From assembly GCA_024639405.1 (NCBI GenBank), contig JAHEIL010000045.1, forward strand, positions 62,001 to 126,000: DNA of 64,000 nt. Direction: 5' to 3'. The position numbers were made by a program, and so were the translations under genes. Below are positions 1-10,658 of this stretch, one piece after another. The notes beneath the pieces are model-generated. The model ran no database searches. It saw only the letters and a list, made by a program, of their open reading frames with translations, and was not told the DNA's origin. The stretch comes from Crocinitomicaceae bacterium. GTDB lineage: Bacteria; Bacteroidota; Bacteroidia; Flavobacteriales_D; Crocinitomicaceae. The stretch's first letter is position 1, and each line of letters starts with the position of its first letter.

Positions 1-937
1 GATTCGTGCCAGAAAAACAGCCAATTGCACCAACAGGTTTGGTTAAACTAACGATTCCACAAGCTGGAGGATTCTGTCCATATTGTATAGTATTTCCATT
101 AGGCTCATCAATATTGTCCGCATTATAAAAATACATCAAATCTTTTGAAGGATTACAACCAAAAAAATCATCATTAAAATATCCTAAATCGCCATCTACA
201 AAGAATCCTACTTTGAAATCTGATAACTGTAAAGTTCCTCTGTTAAAAATACGAACATTTAAAAAAGTTGTATTATCCAAAAAATTTGTACTAGCATATT
301 GATAAGCCATTATGTGCATTTCCATATTTAAAGCAAGACCTCCAGATTGTGTATGGATATCTTTTGCATCATTTATAATATAAAACAACGCACCATCTCC
401 GCGGATATCAGGATAATCACCACCATAAGGATTGTAAATATTATCCCCATTAAGATCAACGAAAGGTGCTAGATTCGATGCTACTCCAAGTGTTACATCT
501 CCATTTCCTGGCCAATTTAATATTGCTGGTTCTGGAACATATCCAGGGCTTAAATAATTTGCCAAATGATTTTGAATTTGACTTTGAGTAACATTCCAGA
601 ATTTGTTTTCATATTTTTGAATGTACAATGAATCGTTGTAAGAATTTGTTGAAGAATAAGGCCCACTAAAATAATCTCCACTTGCATATTTTGTAGCTGC
701 TATATGTATGTTCCCTAATTGATCAATACCTCCAGCCCAAAAAGATGCTGCAAAAATGGTGTTAATATTAGAGTACTTTGGCACTTCGTATCGAGCCTTA
801 ACAATGTTCGTTTGATTAAACAAAACTCCATTTTGTTCAAATCCTGCTTTTACATTGTTGTAATCCAAAAAATTAAATGGATTTTGAGAAAAAATGTTAA
901 ATGCTACAAAATTTAAAAGAATTAATAGGGTTTTCAT
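1..937 (-). CDS. Secreted surface protein, 3' part cut off by the window edge
   Basis: The minus strand reads open from an ATG at 937 to base 1, giving 312 complete codons and no stop, so the C-terminal part lies outside the window. Residues 1-18 form a signal peptide ending in FSQ. Further in is an Asp/Asn/Gly-rich segment of calcium-binding character (DLNGDNIYNP, then DIRGDGALFY), and later VDGDLGYFNDD followed by GCN. This combination is familiar from large Bacteroidota T9SS cargo proteins that carry a C-terminal sorting domain, but that domain would be beyond the edge. Inferred: exported, probably cell-surface. A terminator separates it from dnaK upstream, so it is probably transcribed on its own. 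No enzymatic function is recognisable. Confidence 0.8.
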   Translation of the reverse strand, partial: MKTLLILLNFVAFNIFSQNPFNFLDYNNVKAGFEQNGVLFNQTNIVKARYEVPKYSNINTIFAASFWAGGIDQLGNIHIAATKYASGDYFSGPYSSTNSYNDSLYIQKYENKFWNVTQSQIQNHLANYLSPGYVPEPAILNWPGNGDVTLGVASNLAPFVDLNGDNIYNPYGGDYPDIRGDGALFYIINDAKDIHTQSGGLALNMEMHIMAYQYASTNFLDNTTFLNVRIFNRGTLQLSDFKVGFFVDGDLGYFNDDFFGCNPSKDLMYFYNADNIDEPNGNTIQYGQNPPACGIVSLTKPVGAIGCFSGTN

Positions 938-1037
938 GATTCAATAATTTAAGTTAATAAGAACCAAATTAAAAAAAATTCAAACTGTTTAAATTTATTT
1001 TTTATGCACTTTCTCATAAATTCATACACGTCTAACC

Positions 1038-1066
1038 AAAAAAAGGGAGCCTTTCGACTCCCTTTT
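1038..1066 (-). terminator. Rho-independent terminator downstream of dnaK
   Basis: A perfect 9-bp stem (1041-1049 with 1058-1066, CTCCC/GGGAG core) and an 8-nt loop are followed on the minus strand by seven T residues (1044-1038). It lies 24 bases past the dnaK stop and isolates dnaK from the next minus-strand gene. Confidence 0.85.
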
Positions 1067-1089
1067 ACTCAAACGATGGTATCGTTTAA

Positions 1090-2988
1090 TTATTTTTTCT
1101 CATCCACTTCTTCGAAGTCAACATCTGTTACTTCATCTGAAGGATTACCTGCGTCTTGTGCTCCTGCACCAGCATCACCACCAGCATTTGCAGCATTATA
1201 CATATCTTGAGAAGCTGCTTGGAAAACTGTGTTTAATTTTTCCATAGCTGCATCTAAATTTTGTACATTTTTCGCTTCAAATTCTTTTTTCAATTCAGCT
1301 AATGCATCTTCGATTGGTTGTTTTTTATCAGCAGGGATTTTATCTCCGTACTCTTTCAACTGACGCTCTGTTTGGAAAATGGTAGAATCTGCTTTGTTGA
1401 TCAATTCAACTTCCTCACGCATTTTATTATCTGCGTCAGCATTTGCTGCTGCATCTGCTTTCATACGTTCGATTTCAGCTTCAGAAAGTCCAGAAGAAGC
1501 TTCAATTTTAATAGATTGCTCTTTACCAGTTCCTTTGTCTTTTGCAGAAATATTCATGATTCCGTTTGCATCAATATCAAAAGTCACTTCGATTTGAGGA
1601 ACTCCTCTTGGCGCTGGTGGAATATCTGTCAATTGGAAACGACCCAAAGATTTGTTGTCTGCAGCCATTGATCGTTCACCTTGTAACACGTGAATATCAA
1701 CAGATGGCTGACTATCTGAAGCAGTCGAGAATACTTCTGATTTTTTAGAAGGAATCGTTGTGTTTGCTTCGATTAATTTAGTGAATACACCACCCATCGT
1801 TTCAATACCAACAGATAATGGAATAACGTCTAATAACAATACGTCTTTCACTTCACCTGTTAATACACCACCTTGTATAGCAGCTCCAACAGCAACAACC
1901 TCATCTGGATTTACTCCTTTAGAAGGAGCTTTTCCAAAGAAACGCTCAACAGCATCTTGGATAACTGGAATACGAGTAGAACCGCCAACTAAAATTACTT
2001 CGTTGATATCACTATTTGACAAACCAGCGTTTTTCATTGCTGAACGACAAGGTGCGATAGTTCTTTCTACGATATCAGAAATCAATTGCTCAAATTTAGA
2101 ACGAGATAAAGTACGAACTAAGTGTTTTGGAATACCATTTACTGGCATAATGTATGGCAAGTTGATCTCAGAAGATGTAGTAGAAGAAAGTTCAATTTTA
2201 GCTTTTTCAGCTGCTTCTTTCAAACGTTGTAATGCCATTGGATCTTGACGTAAATCTAAACCTTCGTCATTTTTAAACTCGTCAGCCAACCATTGGATAA
2301 TTGCTTCATCAACATCATCTCCACCTAAGTGCGTATCACCGTCAGTTGCCAATACTTCAAAAACTCCATCTCCTAATTCTAGGATAGAAACGTCATGTGT
2401 ACCACCACCAAAATCGAATACAACGATTTTTTGATCAATACCTTTTTTATCTAACCCATAAGCTAACGCAGCAGCTGTTGGTTCGTTGATGATTCTTTTG
2501 ATTGTTAAACCAGCGATTTCACCCGCTTCTTTAGTAGCTTGACGTTGTGCATCATTAAAATATGCTGGAACTGTAACAACAGCTTCAGTCACTTCTTGTC
2601 CTAAGTAATCTTCAGCTGTTTTCTTCATTTTTTGAAGAATCATCGCAGAAATTTCTTGCGGAGAATATAAACGATCGTCAATTTTAACGCGTGGTGTATT
2701 ATTATCACCTTTCACAACTTCGTAAGGCACACGTCCGCCTTCAGCTTTCGTTTCGTCGTAAGAAGACCCCATGAATCGTTTAATTGACGAAATTGTTTTT
2801 GTTGGATTTGTAATCGCTTGACGTTTTGCTGGATCACCAACTTTACGTTCTCCTCCTTCAACAAATGCAACAACCGATGGTGTTGTTCTTTTTCCTTCTG
2901 AATTTGCAATTACTACTGGCTCATTCCCTTCCATTACTGAAACACATGAGTTGGTAGTACCTAAGTCAATTCCAATTATTTTTCCCAT
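1090..2988 (-). CDS. dnaK: Molecular chaperone DnaK (Hsp70)
   Basis: ATP-dependent Hsp70 chaperone that binds unfolded segments and works with DnaJ and GrpE in the cytoplasm. The 632-residue protein has the usual length. It opens with the nucleotide-binding signature [11 protein letters not shown] and has the second phosphate-binding motif [12 protein letters not shown] and the [11 protein letters not shown] motif, then a substrate-binding beta domain and an alpha-helical lid. It ends FEEVDEKK. The ATG at 2988 is well placed directly before GKIIGIDLG. It is a single-gene unit here: a terminator follows, and grpE-dnaJ sit about 24 kb away in their own operon. No CIRCE repeat is visible upstream, so HrcA-type control is not supported. 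Confidence 0.98.
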   Translation of the reverse strand: MGKIIGIDLGTTNSCVSVMEGNEPVVIANSEGKRTTPSVVAFVEGGERKVGDPAKRQAITNPTKTISSIKRFMGSSYDETKAEGGRVPYEVVKGDNNTPRVKIDDRLYSPQEISAMILQKMKKTAEDYLGQEVTEAVVTVPAYFNDAQRQATKEAGEIAGLTIKRIINEPTAAALAYGLDKKGIDQKIVVFDFGGGTHDVSILELGDGVFEVLATDGDTHLGGDDVDEAIIQWLADEFKNDEGLDLRQDPMALQRLKEAAEKAKIELSSTTSSEINLPYIMPVNGIPKHLVRTLSRSKFEQLISDIVERTIAPCRSAMKNAGLSNSDINEVILVGGSTRIPVIQDAVERFFGKAPSKGVNPDEVVAVGAAIQGGVLTGEVKDVLLLDVIPLSVGIETMGGVFTKLIEANTTIPSKKSEVFSTASDSQPSVDIHVLQGERSMAADNKSLGRFQLTDIPPAPRGVPQIEVTFDIDANGIMNISAKDKGTGKEQSIKIEASSGLSEAEIERMKADAAANADADNKMREEVELINKADSTIFQTERQLKEYGDKIPADKKQPIEDALAELKKEFEAKNVQNLDAAMEKLNTVFQAASQDMYNAANAGGDAGAGAQDAGNPSDEVTDVDFEEVDEKK

Positions 2989-3149
2989 ATTGATTTAAAT
3001 TATTTTCAATTTATAATTACAACTATAATGTCAAGTTTTATGCCACCTCAAAAAGAAATTACAAAATGGACAAAATTACCTTTGAAAAGGAATGGATTCT
3101 TTTATTTTATGCCGAAATGACAGATTTACTGACACTAATAGTGCCTCTT

Positions 3150-6100
3150 TTAATGAATCAAGGTGAGGAAACCTTCTTTTTTCTTCGAGTTTGGCTTAGT
3201 TGTATCATAGTAGAATACATAGAAATAAACACCATCATGTAAACCGCCACCATCAAACGTATTGTTGTAACCATTCATAGAATAGACTTCTTGTCCCCAA
3301 CGATTTAATACAATTAACTCATTATTAGGAAACAACAGGGCTTCATCTATAACAAAGTAGTCATTTATTCCATCACCATTTGGAGTAAATACATTCGGCA
3401 AATCATCGTCACAATTGGCCGCATCAATATAAATTGAATCTACAAAAACACAACCATTTGCGCCTGTAACCGACAATGTGATCCATGAATCTGATAAAAT
3501 TGGAATACTATCAACTGCTCCAAAAAGTTCCCAATTGAAGGATGAACCCAACGGAATAGTTGGAGTCGCCATAAATGAATCCTTACATAACAAGGTGTCA
3601 GACGATAATTGAACAATTGGAGTTGGAAGAGCGGTAATCGAAAGCGTATCGCGAACCTTACAATTATATACATCTGTGACAGTTAAAATATATTCTCCTA
3701 TTGTTTGGTTAGAAAGTAAAACAATTAATGGTGTATTATTAGAAGTTAACAAAGTTGGTAATGTCCATATTGCGGATGAATAATTCGGTGAAAACGTAAA
3801 AATTGCTTCTTCTCCTATACAATCAGAGCCTAAATCTGCATTTATTAATACGCTAGAAAAAGTTGGGATTAAAAAAACAGAATCAGATAAAGTTTTGCAA
3901 CCATTAGCATCAACTGCGAATGCACTTAAAAACCCAGAACCGCTTGAGTTTTGAACAGAAAACACAGTAGATGTATCACTTCCAATAGTAGGGAAATCCC
4001 AAATCACTGTAGAAAAAAGCGAAGAGAAATCATACGTAATTCCTCCTTGTGAACAGATAAAAGCTGAATCAGTTGGGAAATTAAATGGTGTTATACCAAA
4101 TGTTGTAATTGGAAAATTTAAAGAATCATAAAAACAACTATTGGTAACTGCAGCTGAAATTACAGTAGAAAAATTGGGTGTATTAGTAACTGAAAAATTC
4201 AGGTTATTTAACGCAATAAACGCACCGTTTTCATACCAATTTATGGTATTAATTGTGTCACTGTTTACAAAGTTGATGTTTGTACCTAAACAAAACAACG
4301 AATCATTTATCAATGTTAAAGGATCGATGTGATTAATTACTTTTATGTCTACAGTTTGATAGGCAATTGGACATTCAGCTTGTTGAAAAGCAACAAGGAA
4401 AATAGTGTCAGATTGTAATTGATTCACCGTAAATAAGGTAGTTGACTGCAACAAGGTCGAATCTTGAGAATACCAAGAAACTAATTGATTTAGAGGTGTC
4501 GACAAGAACAAAGACTCACCTTCACAAATTGTATCTCCGTTAACCTGTGGAGGATTTACACCCTGTGGAACAGTGATTGTTATGCTGTTTGTTGAAACTA
4601 AACAACCAAATTGATTTGTTATGTCAACATAAAAATCTCCACCAATAGTTGTTTGAATTGAATTGACACCCGTTTCTCCACTACTCCAAGTATAATCTGT
4701 ATATCCTGCAGGAACTGTTAAATTAGCAGTTTCATTAAGACACAATGTTGAATCTGTAGTTGTTAAAGTTGGAATAAAATCCCCATTAACTATCACTACA
4801 CTGTCTAAAAATGTCAAACCACACTGTTGAATTTCACAAACATACGTTGCAGGCTGACTAATACTTAATGCAGGCGCATTGGTTACGAACGGACTAATCC
4901 ATTGTATTTGAGCATTTCCATCATACAAAACAGTAATCGTTGTTGACTGACCAGCACACAAAACCAAATAAGGATCTACAAATAAACTTGGTGTTGAAAA
5001 TTCTTTTACTTCAAAGGGAGCAGATGTTAAAACACAACTATCTGCATCCATGACTTCACAATAATAGAAACCCATAACACTATCTACATGAGTATTTGAA
5101 ATAGAGCTCAAAGCACCATAAGGACCATCCCAACTATAACTTATAAAGTTGTTTGGAACACTTAAGACAATTGAATCATTGGGGCAAACTACACCATCAG
5201 CTGGATTAGCTGTAATTGCAGGTGGGACTTTATAATCTATTTGAATCGATGCGGAAAATGAATTATTACACCCTGTTAAAGTATCCGTTATCGTTCCTGA
5301 ATATAAAAAAGTACCAGGTGCATTAACTTGAATACTGTCATTATCTGCGCTTTGCCATGAAACAGGAGAGCCTGTCCAAGCAAATCCAGGAAGTGTAGGT
5401 GTAATGGTTACATATACAGATGTGTTTGGACATAAAGTTGTAGGGCCATTAATAGCTAAAGTCTGAATTGGAACTGGATTAACAACCAAGTAAATAGAGT
5501 CAGTAACGATATATTTAATAGTATCGATACCGCAAAAATTATCATAACCGCTTGTTAGTTTATAGGTAAAAACTTGCCATCCTGATTGTTGCGCAATCAA
5601 AGCAAAAATATGAGGTGCACTAGGCTGTAAAATAGTGCCATTTGGCAAAGTGATCGATTCTTGTACTATTTCAACTGTATCAAATTGATTTAAATTAGGC
5701 AAAGGATTCGTTAAAAAGTCGTAGATGTGAATTGTAACAGGAGTTCCTGCACAAACAACCATCGAATCATTATGATCTAAATCTGTTGGGAAATATAAAT
5801 AAGGTTGTAAAGTATCAGGAGCTTCATTTTGAAAAATAGTAATATTAAAACCGCTTGTATTTGTACAATATGCATCACTAACACCAACAGTATAATTTCC
5901 TGAATTGGAATAATATTGAGCTGCTGTTGTAATCGTATCTGAATTAAGTGTTAAAATACAATTTGTACATAAATTATTAAACCAAATTTGTACCGAATCA
6001 GGATAACACAGTTGATAATTTAGATAACTAGGAAAATCATTTACTGCAATACCTAAATTATCCGTTTTAGAAGGCAAAAGTGGTAAACTATGCATTACGG

Positions 6101-7811
6101 CAATTATAGTGTCTTTTCCTATTGAACACAAGTCTTTGCGTTGTACTGTAATAATATAAGTTCCTGATTGAGTAATTGTTAAATCTTGTGATGTTGCACC
6201 TGTATTCCAAGTAAAGTTATAATCAGGTCCGTAAAGAATGTTTGTTTGTGTATTGTATGATATAATCGTATTGGGTTGGCAAAAATGAACGGTGTCTTGA
6301 TTAGGCACAATAAAACCATTCAAACTATCCGTTGGTGCGGGATTACCGTCAAAGAAGTTAATGGCAATAGAATTTTCATTAACAGCATTACTTATAAACG
6401 AATTTCTTGAAGCATCTCCATTCAAAAAAGGGTGTGGAAAATTGTTTTGTAAACCGTAAGTCGAATTGAAACTGTAGCCAACACTTGGAATTTGGGGTAA
6501 AAACAAATTTTCGCCATAACTACCACAAATAATTGGAACATTATTCGCAATGATCGCAATGCCTTGACCATCATCATTTTCTTTTCCTCCAAATTGCTTA
6601 ACTCCTTGCGTAACACCAGCATCGCTAAGCTTCCAAAAAAGCCCATCTTTAAACCCTATACTATTATACAAAGAAGTTTGAGCATCATGCAATTGAGATA
6701 AGTCACATTTGAAAAATCCAGTAACGTAACAATTTTTCAAACCATCAACCGCTAACGCTTTTGCTGAAATCTCATTGTTTGAACCCAATGATTTTCCCCA
6801 AATATAAGAACCTGAATTAGCTATTTTTAAAACAAAGACCTTTCTTGAATAAACATTTGAAATCGTTGATAATGAAGAAGTAATGTAATTGAAAGTTCCT
6901 AAATAGTCTCCTGTAATTATCACCTCATCACTCGAATTAATTTTCACATCGTTCGGCACAACCATTCCAGCCTTCATTTGATAAAGAAAAGTTGTTGATC
7001 CTGTTGGACTCAATTTTGTGATTAAACCAACATTCTGGGCTAAGTTATTATACGTATTTCCATTAAATGTTAATGTGTCTGAAAATTGACCCGTAATAAA
7101 AATATTATTTTGACTATCTGTAGTAGCAGCAATACCGCGATCATCAGAAGGTGCTTGTCCATTTTTCAACCAAGTTAATAAGCCTGTGGAAGAATATTTT
7201 GCAATGAATAAATCATAAGAAGGTAAATTGGAAGCAGGATTAACTGTACTATTTAACGTTGTTGTACCAATAATTGCTTGTCCCACAAACTGACCTGTAA
7301 CAATAACATTTCCAACATTGTCACAAGTAATTCCATTGGCAATTTCTATTCCAGTCCCACCCTCAGATTTTGCCCAAACAACGACGCCAGCATTGGTTAA
7401 CTTGATGATAAATAAATCTTTTGAACCTGCTACAGAATTAAGCGTATTCATACCAACGACCATTTGACCAGAATACTGACCCGTTACATAACAATTCCCT
7501 TGATTGTCTAGTGCTAAATCAGTCGATTTATCAGTTGCAACACCACCAAATTGTTTGACCCATAACAAAACACCAGAAGGCGAATACTTAGCAACATAAA
7601 TATCTGAGGATCCATTTGAACTCGCTAAAGTTGTTGCTGCATCAAAGCTAATTTGACCTGTTAAATAACCAGTAACAAACTGATTACCTGAAGCATCTAC
7701 TTCAACATCAACAGCTTCATTCGCGAAATTACTTTGTGTGTTTACACCATAATATTGCGCAAATAGTAAATTTGAAAGTAATAGTACTACTAGTATTGAA
7801 AGTAATTTCAT
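3150..7811 (-). CDS. Giant T9SS type B surface protein with N-terminal propeller-like repeats
   Basis: A 1553-residue exported protein. Residues 1-18 are a signal peptide ending LFAQ. Roughly residues 25-470 hold repeats of the pattern 'GN-x-x-VTG-x-(Y/F)-x-G' about 50-60 residues apart (for example GNQFVTGYLTG, GNCYVTGQYSG), resembling SBBP-type beta-propeller repeats. About residues 530-1450 are successive Ig/PKD-like beta domains rich in Thr/Ser/Asn with scattered cysteines. The last ~85 residues match the gliding-motility-associated type B sorting domain: PNVFTPNGDGINDYF, then NRWGQEVY and DGVYFYVFYY. Known: this domain directs T9SS export and surface attachment or release. Inferred role: adhesin or structural surface protein. 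It is flanked by short gaps and seems to be a single gene. Confidence 0.9.
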   Translation of the reverse strand: MKLLSILVVLLLSNLLFAQYYGVNTQSNFANEAVDVEVDASGNQFVTGYLTGQISFDAATTLASSNGSSDIYVAKYSPSGVLLWVKQFGGVATDKSTDLALDNQGNCYVTGQYSGQMVVGMNTLNSVAGSKDLFIIKLTNAGVVVWAKSEGGTGIEIANGITCDNVGNVIVTGQFVGQAIIGTTTLNSTVNPASNLPSYDLFIAKYSSTGLLTWLKNGQAPSDDRGIAATTDSQNNIFITGQFSDTLTFNGNTYNNLAQNVGLITKLSPTGSTTFLYQMKAGMVVPNDVKINSSDEVIITGDYLGTFNYITSSLSTISNVYSRKVFVLKIANSGSYIWGKSLGSNNEISAKALAVDGLKNCYVTGFFKCDLSQLHDAQTSLYNSIGFKDGLFWKLSDAGVTQGVKQFGGKENDDGQGIAIIANNVPIICGSYGENLFLPQIPSVGYSFNSTYGLQNNFPHPFLNGDASRNSFISNAVNENSIAINFFDGNPAPTDSLNGFIVPNQDTVHFCQPNTIISYNTQTNILYGPDYNFTWNTGATSQDLTITQSGTYIITVQRKDLCSIGKDTIIAVMHSLPLLPSKTDNLGIAVNDFPSYLNYQLCYPDSVQIWFNNLCTNCILTLNSDTITTAAQYYSNSGNYTVGVSDAYCTNTSGFNITIFQNEAPDTLQPYLYFPTDLDHNDSMVVCAGTPVTIHIYDFLTNPLPNLNQFDTVEIVQESITLPNGTILQPSAPHIFALIAQQSGWQVFTYKLTSGYDNFCGIDTIKYIVTDSIYLVVNPVPIQTLAINGPTTLCPNTSVYVTITPTLPGFAWTGSPVSWQSADNDSIQVNAPGTFLYSGTITDTLTGCNNSFSASIQIDYKVPPAITANPADGVVCPNDSIVLSVPNNFISYSWDGPYGALSSISNTHVDSVMGFYYCEVMDADSCVLTSAPFEVKEFSTPSLFVDPYLVLCAGQSTTITVLYDGNAQIQWISPFVTNAPALSISQPATYVCEIQQCGLTFLDSVVIVNGDFIPTLTTTDSTLCLNETANLTVPAGYTDYTWSSGETGVNSIQTTIGGDFYVDITNQFGCLVSTNSITITVPQGVNPPQVNGDTICEGESLFLSTPLNQLVSWYSQDSTLLQSTTLFTVNQLQSDTIFLVAFQQAECPIAYQTVDIKVINHIDPLTLINDSLFCLGTNINFVNSDTINTINWYENGAFIALNNLNFSVTNTPNFSTVISAAVTNSCFYDSLNFPITTFGITPFNFPTDSAFICSQGGITYDFSSLFSTVIWDFPTIGSDTSTVFSVQNSSGSGFLSAFAVDANGCKTLSDSVFLIPTFSSVLINADLGSDCIGEEAIFTFSPNYSSAIWTLPTLLTSNNTPLIVLLSNQTIGEYILTVTDVYNCKVRDTLSITALPTPIVQLSSDTLLCKDSFMATPTIPLGSSFNWELFGAVDSIPILSDSWITLSVTGANGCVFVDSIYIDAANCDDDLPNVFTPNGDGINDYFVIDEALLFPNNELIVLNRWGQEVYSMNGYNNTFDGGGLHDGVYFYVFYYDTTKPNSKKKEGFLTLIH

Positions 7812-7944
7812 AGAATCTTTTAAGATACTTTGTTAAAACGTATAAATGGCTCAAAAAGTTGTTTCACTTTATTAAAAGTAAGAAAATAAATTCATTTTGA
7901 CTAATGAATCGTAAAAGAATTAAACGATGAACGCTTTTTTTCAA

Positions 7945-7974
7945 TTGCTATTTCTGAAATAACCCTTAAATTTG
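7945..7974 (+). promoter_or_regulatory. Bacteroidota-type promoter of alaS
   Basis: TTG at 7945-7947, a 19-base spacer, then TAAATTTG at 7967-7974. This fits the Bacteroidota consensus (-33 TTG, -7 TAnnTTTG) and lies 27 bases before the alaS ATG. Confidence 0.75.
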
Positions 7975-8001
7975 TGTTTTACAATGTTTATATAAATTCA
8001 A

Positions 8002-10620
8002 ATGAATATTTCTGAAATACGCGCACAGTTTTTTGCTTTTTTTGCTTCTAAAGGTCATGAAGTAGTTTCTTCAGCACCAATGGTTGTAAAGAACGATCCT
8101 ACCTTGATGTTTACCAATGCTGGTATGAATCAATTCAAAGATTATTTTTTAGGGAATGCTTCTCCAAAAAATCCACGTGTTGCAAATAGTCAGAAATGTT
8201 TACGTGTTTCAGGTAAACACAACGATTTAGAAGAAGTTGGTGTTGACACCTATCATCACACGATGTTTGAAATGTTGGGGAATTGGTCGTTTGGAGATTA
8301 TTTTAAGGAAGACGCTATAACTTGGGCTTGGGAACTTTTAACTGAAGTTTATAAAATTCCAAAAGATAAATTATATGTAACTGTTTTTGAAGGCGATGCA
8401 AAAGATAATGTTCCTCAAGACAACGAAAGTTTCTCGATTTGGAAAAAATTTATCGCTGAAGAACGAATTATCTTAGCATCTAAAAAAGATAATTTTTGGG
8501 AAATGGGCGATACAGGGCCATGTGGACCTTGTACAGAAATTCATGTTGATTTAAGATCTGAAGAAGACCGCAATGAAATTGATGGAAAAACTTTGGTAAA
8601 TGAAGATCATCCCCAAGTAATTGAGATCTGGAACAATGTATTCATGCAATTCAATCGAAAAGCAGATGGCAGCTTAGAACCGCTTCCAGCAACACACGTA
8701 GATACTGGAATGGGACTAGAACGTTTAGCGATGGCTTTACAAGGCAAGCAATCCAACTACGATACGGATTTATTCCAAACATTAATCAAACATTTGGAAA
8801 GCGTTTCTGGAATAAAATACGGTTCTAAAGAAGAAACGGATATTGCCTTGCGCGTTATTGCAGATCACATTCGTGCGATTTCATTTTCAATTGCAGATGG
8901 CCAATTACCTTCTAATACAGGTGCAGGATATGTTATCCGAAGAATATTGCGTCGCGCCGTTCGTTACGGCTACCAAACATTGGGATTAAAAGAACCATTT
9001 TTATGCGATTTATCAATTGTTCTAGGAGAAATAATGGGAGATCCTTTTACAGAATTAATTCAACAAAAAGAATTGATTCAAAAAGTAATTCGTGAAGAAG
9101 AAATCAGCTTTTTTAGAACATTGGAACAAGGAATCAGACGTATGGATACCATTATGGAATCAACAAAAAAAGCTAACAAATCGATCATCGATGGAGTTGA
9201 AGTTTTTGAATTGTTTGATACCTTTGGTTTTCCAATCGATTTAACTAGCTTAATTGCCCGTGAAAACAACTTGGAAATTGATGAAGCTGGTTTTGATGCT
9301 GAATTACAGAAACAAAAAGAGCGTTCAAGAGCAGCAACTGCTGTAGAAACAGAAGATTGGGTACAATTATTAAGTGATAATTCTGTTGAATTCATAGGTT
9401 ACGACCATTTAACGGCAGAAATTCAACTTGTTAAATACCGAAAAGTAAGTCAGAAACAAAAATCTTTTTATCAATTGGTATTCAATCAAACACCTTTCTA
9501 TCCTGAAGGTGGTGGACAAGTTGGTGATACTGGTACAATTGAAGCAAATGGCCAACAAATTGCGATTTTTGATACTAAAAAAGAAAACAATTTGATCATT
9601 CATTTGAGTACTGAACTACCAACTGATTGTTCAGCAACATTTACAGCGAATGTAAACCAAGAAAAACGGTTTGCATCTGCACAAAACCATTCCGCTACTC
9701 ACCTATTACATCATGCACTTCGCACGGTTTTAGGCACACATGTGGAACAAAAAGGATCGATGGTTGCTCCATCCAATTTACGCTTTGACTTTTCACATTT
9801 CTCTAAAGTCACAGATGAAGAATTAGCTCAAATTGAAGCACTTGTTTGTGCAGCTATACAACATAACATTTTATTAGACGAACGTAGAAATTTCCCAATT
9901 GACGAAGCGAAAAAAATGGGTGCAATGGCATTATTTGGAGAAAAATATGGCGATGCTGTGCGCGTAGTGAAATTTGGCGATTCAGTTGAATTATGCGGAG
10001 GAACACATGTTGGTTCTACAGGCGCTATTGGTTTATTTAAAATCACGTCTGAATCGGCTGTAGCTGCTGGAATTAGACGAATTGAAGCGATAACTGGTGC
10101 AAAAGCTGAACATTATTTCAGAACGAAAGCAAGTCTTCTAGACGAAATTGCGTTGCACTTAAAAAATCCAAAAGACCTTTCAAAAGCGGTTGAAGATTTA
10201 ATAGCAAAAAACAATACTTTACAAAAAGAAATAGCAATTTTCCAAAAAGAGAAAGCAGTTTTAATCAAACAAGAATTAAAGCAAAAAATTGTCAACATAG
10301 ACGGGATAAACTATTTAGGAGAAATTGTTGCTTTAGATGCTAATTCTATCAAAGATATTTTATTCCAACTGAAAGGAGAAATCAATCAATTCTTCGCAGT
10401 TATTGGAGGCGATGAAGGAGATAAATGTACGTTAAACATCATTGCATCTGACGAAGTAATTGCTAATAAAGGTGTCAATGCAGGAAACATGATTCGTTCT
10501 GCAGCCAAACACATTCAAGGTGGCGGAGGCGGTCAACCATTTTTCGCTACTGCAGGTGGTAAAAACAGTAGAGGATTAAAAGATGCTATTGAAGAAGTTA
10601 AGAAATTAATTGTTAATTAA
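8002..10620 (+). CDS. alaS: Alanine--tRNA ligase
   Basis: Charges tRNA-Ala with alanine and edits mischarged Ser/Gly. At 872 residues the length is standard. The N-terminal class II catalytic domain includes SGKHNDLEEVG and GDTGPCGPCTEIH. The editing domain has the zinc-binding HSATH (His563, His567) and CGGTH (Cys665, His669). The C-terminal domain ends in a glycine-rich segment, GGGGGQPFFATAGGKN. The ATG at 8002 has a well-formed promoter 27 bases upstream, diverging from the giant surface-protein gene. All catalytic and editing motifs are intact. Confidence 0.99.
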   Translation: MNISEIRAQFFAFFASKGHEVVSSAPMVVKNDPTLMFTNAGMNQFKDYFLGNASPKNPRVANSQKCLRVSGKHNDLEEVGVDTYHHTMFEMLGNWSFGDYFKEDAITWAWELLTEVYKIPKDKLYVTVFEGDAKDNVPQDNESFSIWKKFIAEERIILASKKDNFWEMGDTGPCGPCTEIHVDLRSEEDRNEIDGKTLVNEDHPQVIEIWNNVFMQFNRKADGSLEPLPATHVDTGMGLERLAMALQGKQSNYDTDLFQTLIKHLESVSGIKYGSKEETDIALRVIADHIRAISFSIADGQLPSNTGAGYVIRRILRRAVRYGYQTLGLKEPFLCDLSIVLGEIMGDPFTELIQQKELIQKVIREEEISFFRTLEQGIRRMDTIMESTKKANKSIIDGVEVFELFDTFGFPIDLTSLIARENNLEIDEAGFDAELQKQKERSRAATAVETEDWVQLLSDNSVEFIGYDHLTAEIQLVKYRKVSQKQKSFYQLVFNQTPFYPEGGGQVGDTGTIEANGQQIAIFDTKKENNLIIHLSTELPTDCSATFTANVNQEKRFASAQNHSATHLLHHALRTVLGTHVEQKGSMVAPSNLRFDFSHFSKVTDEELAQIEALVCAAIQHNILLDERRNFPIDEAKKMGAMALFGEKYGDAVRVVKFGDSVELCGGTHVGSTGAIGLFKITSESAVAAGIRRIEAITGAKAEHYFRTKASLLDEIALHLKNPKDLSKAVEDLIAKNNTLQKEIAIFQKEKAVLIKQELKQKIVNIDGINYLGEIVALDANSIKDILFQLKGEINQFFAVIGGDEGDKCTLNIIASDEVIANKGVNAGNMIRSAAKHIQGGGGGQPFFATAGGKNSRGLKDAIEEVKKLIVN

Positions 10621-10635
10621 AATTTTATATATTTG
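10610..10635 (+). promoter_or_regulatory. Possible promoter for the LamG-like gene
   Basis: TATATTTG at 10628-10635 fits the -7 element. The nearest TTG is at 10610-10612, a spacer of only 15, so the -33 element is weak. It overlaps the end of alaS. Confidence 0.4.
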
Positions 10636-10658
10636 ATCTAATTAGAAACCACAATTCA

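Noticed and set aside
1318-2248. Plus-strand open frames opposite dnaK
   Set aside because: Antisense shadows of a highly conserved gene; codon use and products are not protein-like.
2989-3149. CIRCE element or clear promoter upstream of dnaK
   Set aside because: No TTAGCACTC-N9-GAGTGCTAA repeat is present. One TAATTTTG is seen on the minus strand (3078-3071) but no TTG stands at the right distance.
7812-8001. Small RNA or riboswitch in the alaS leader
   Set aside because: Apart from the promoter at 7945-7974, I see no conserved aptamer or strong hairpin; a T-box would be unusual in Bacteroidota and no T-box motif is present.
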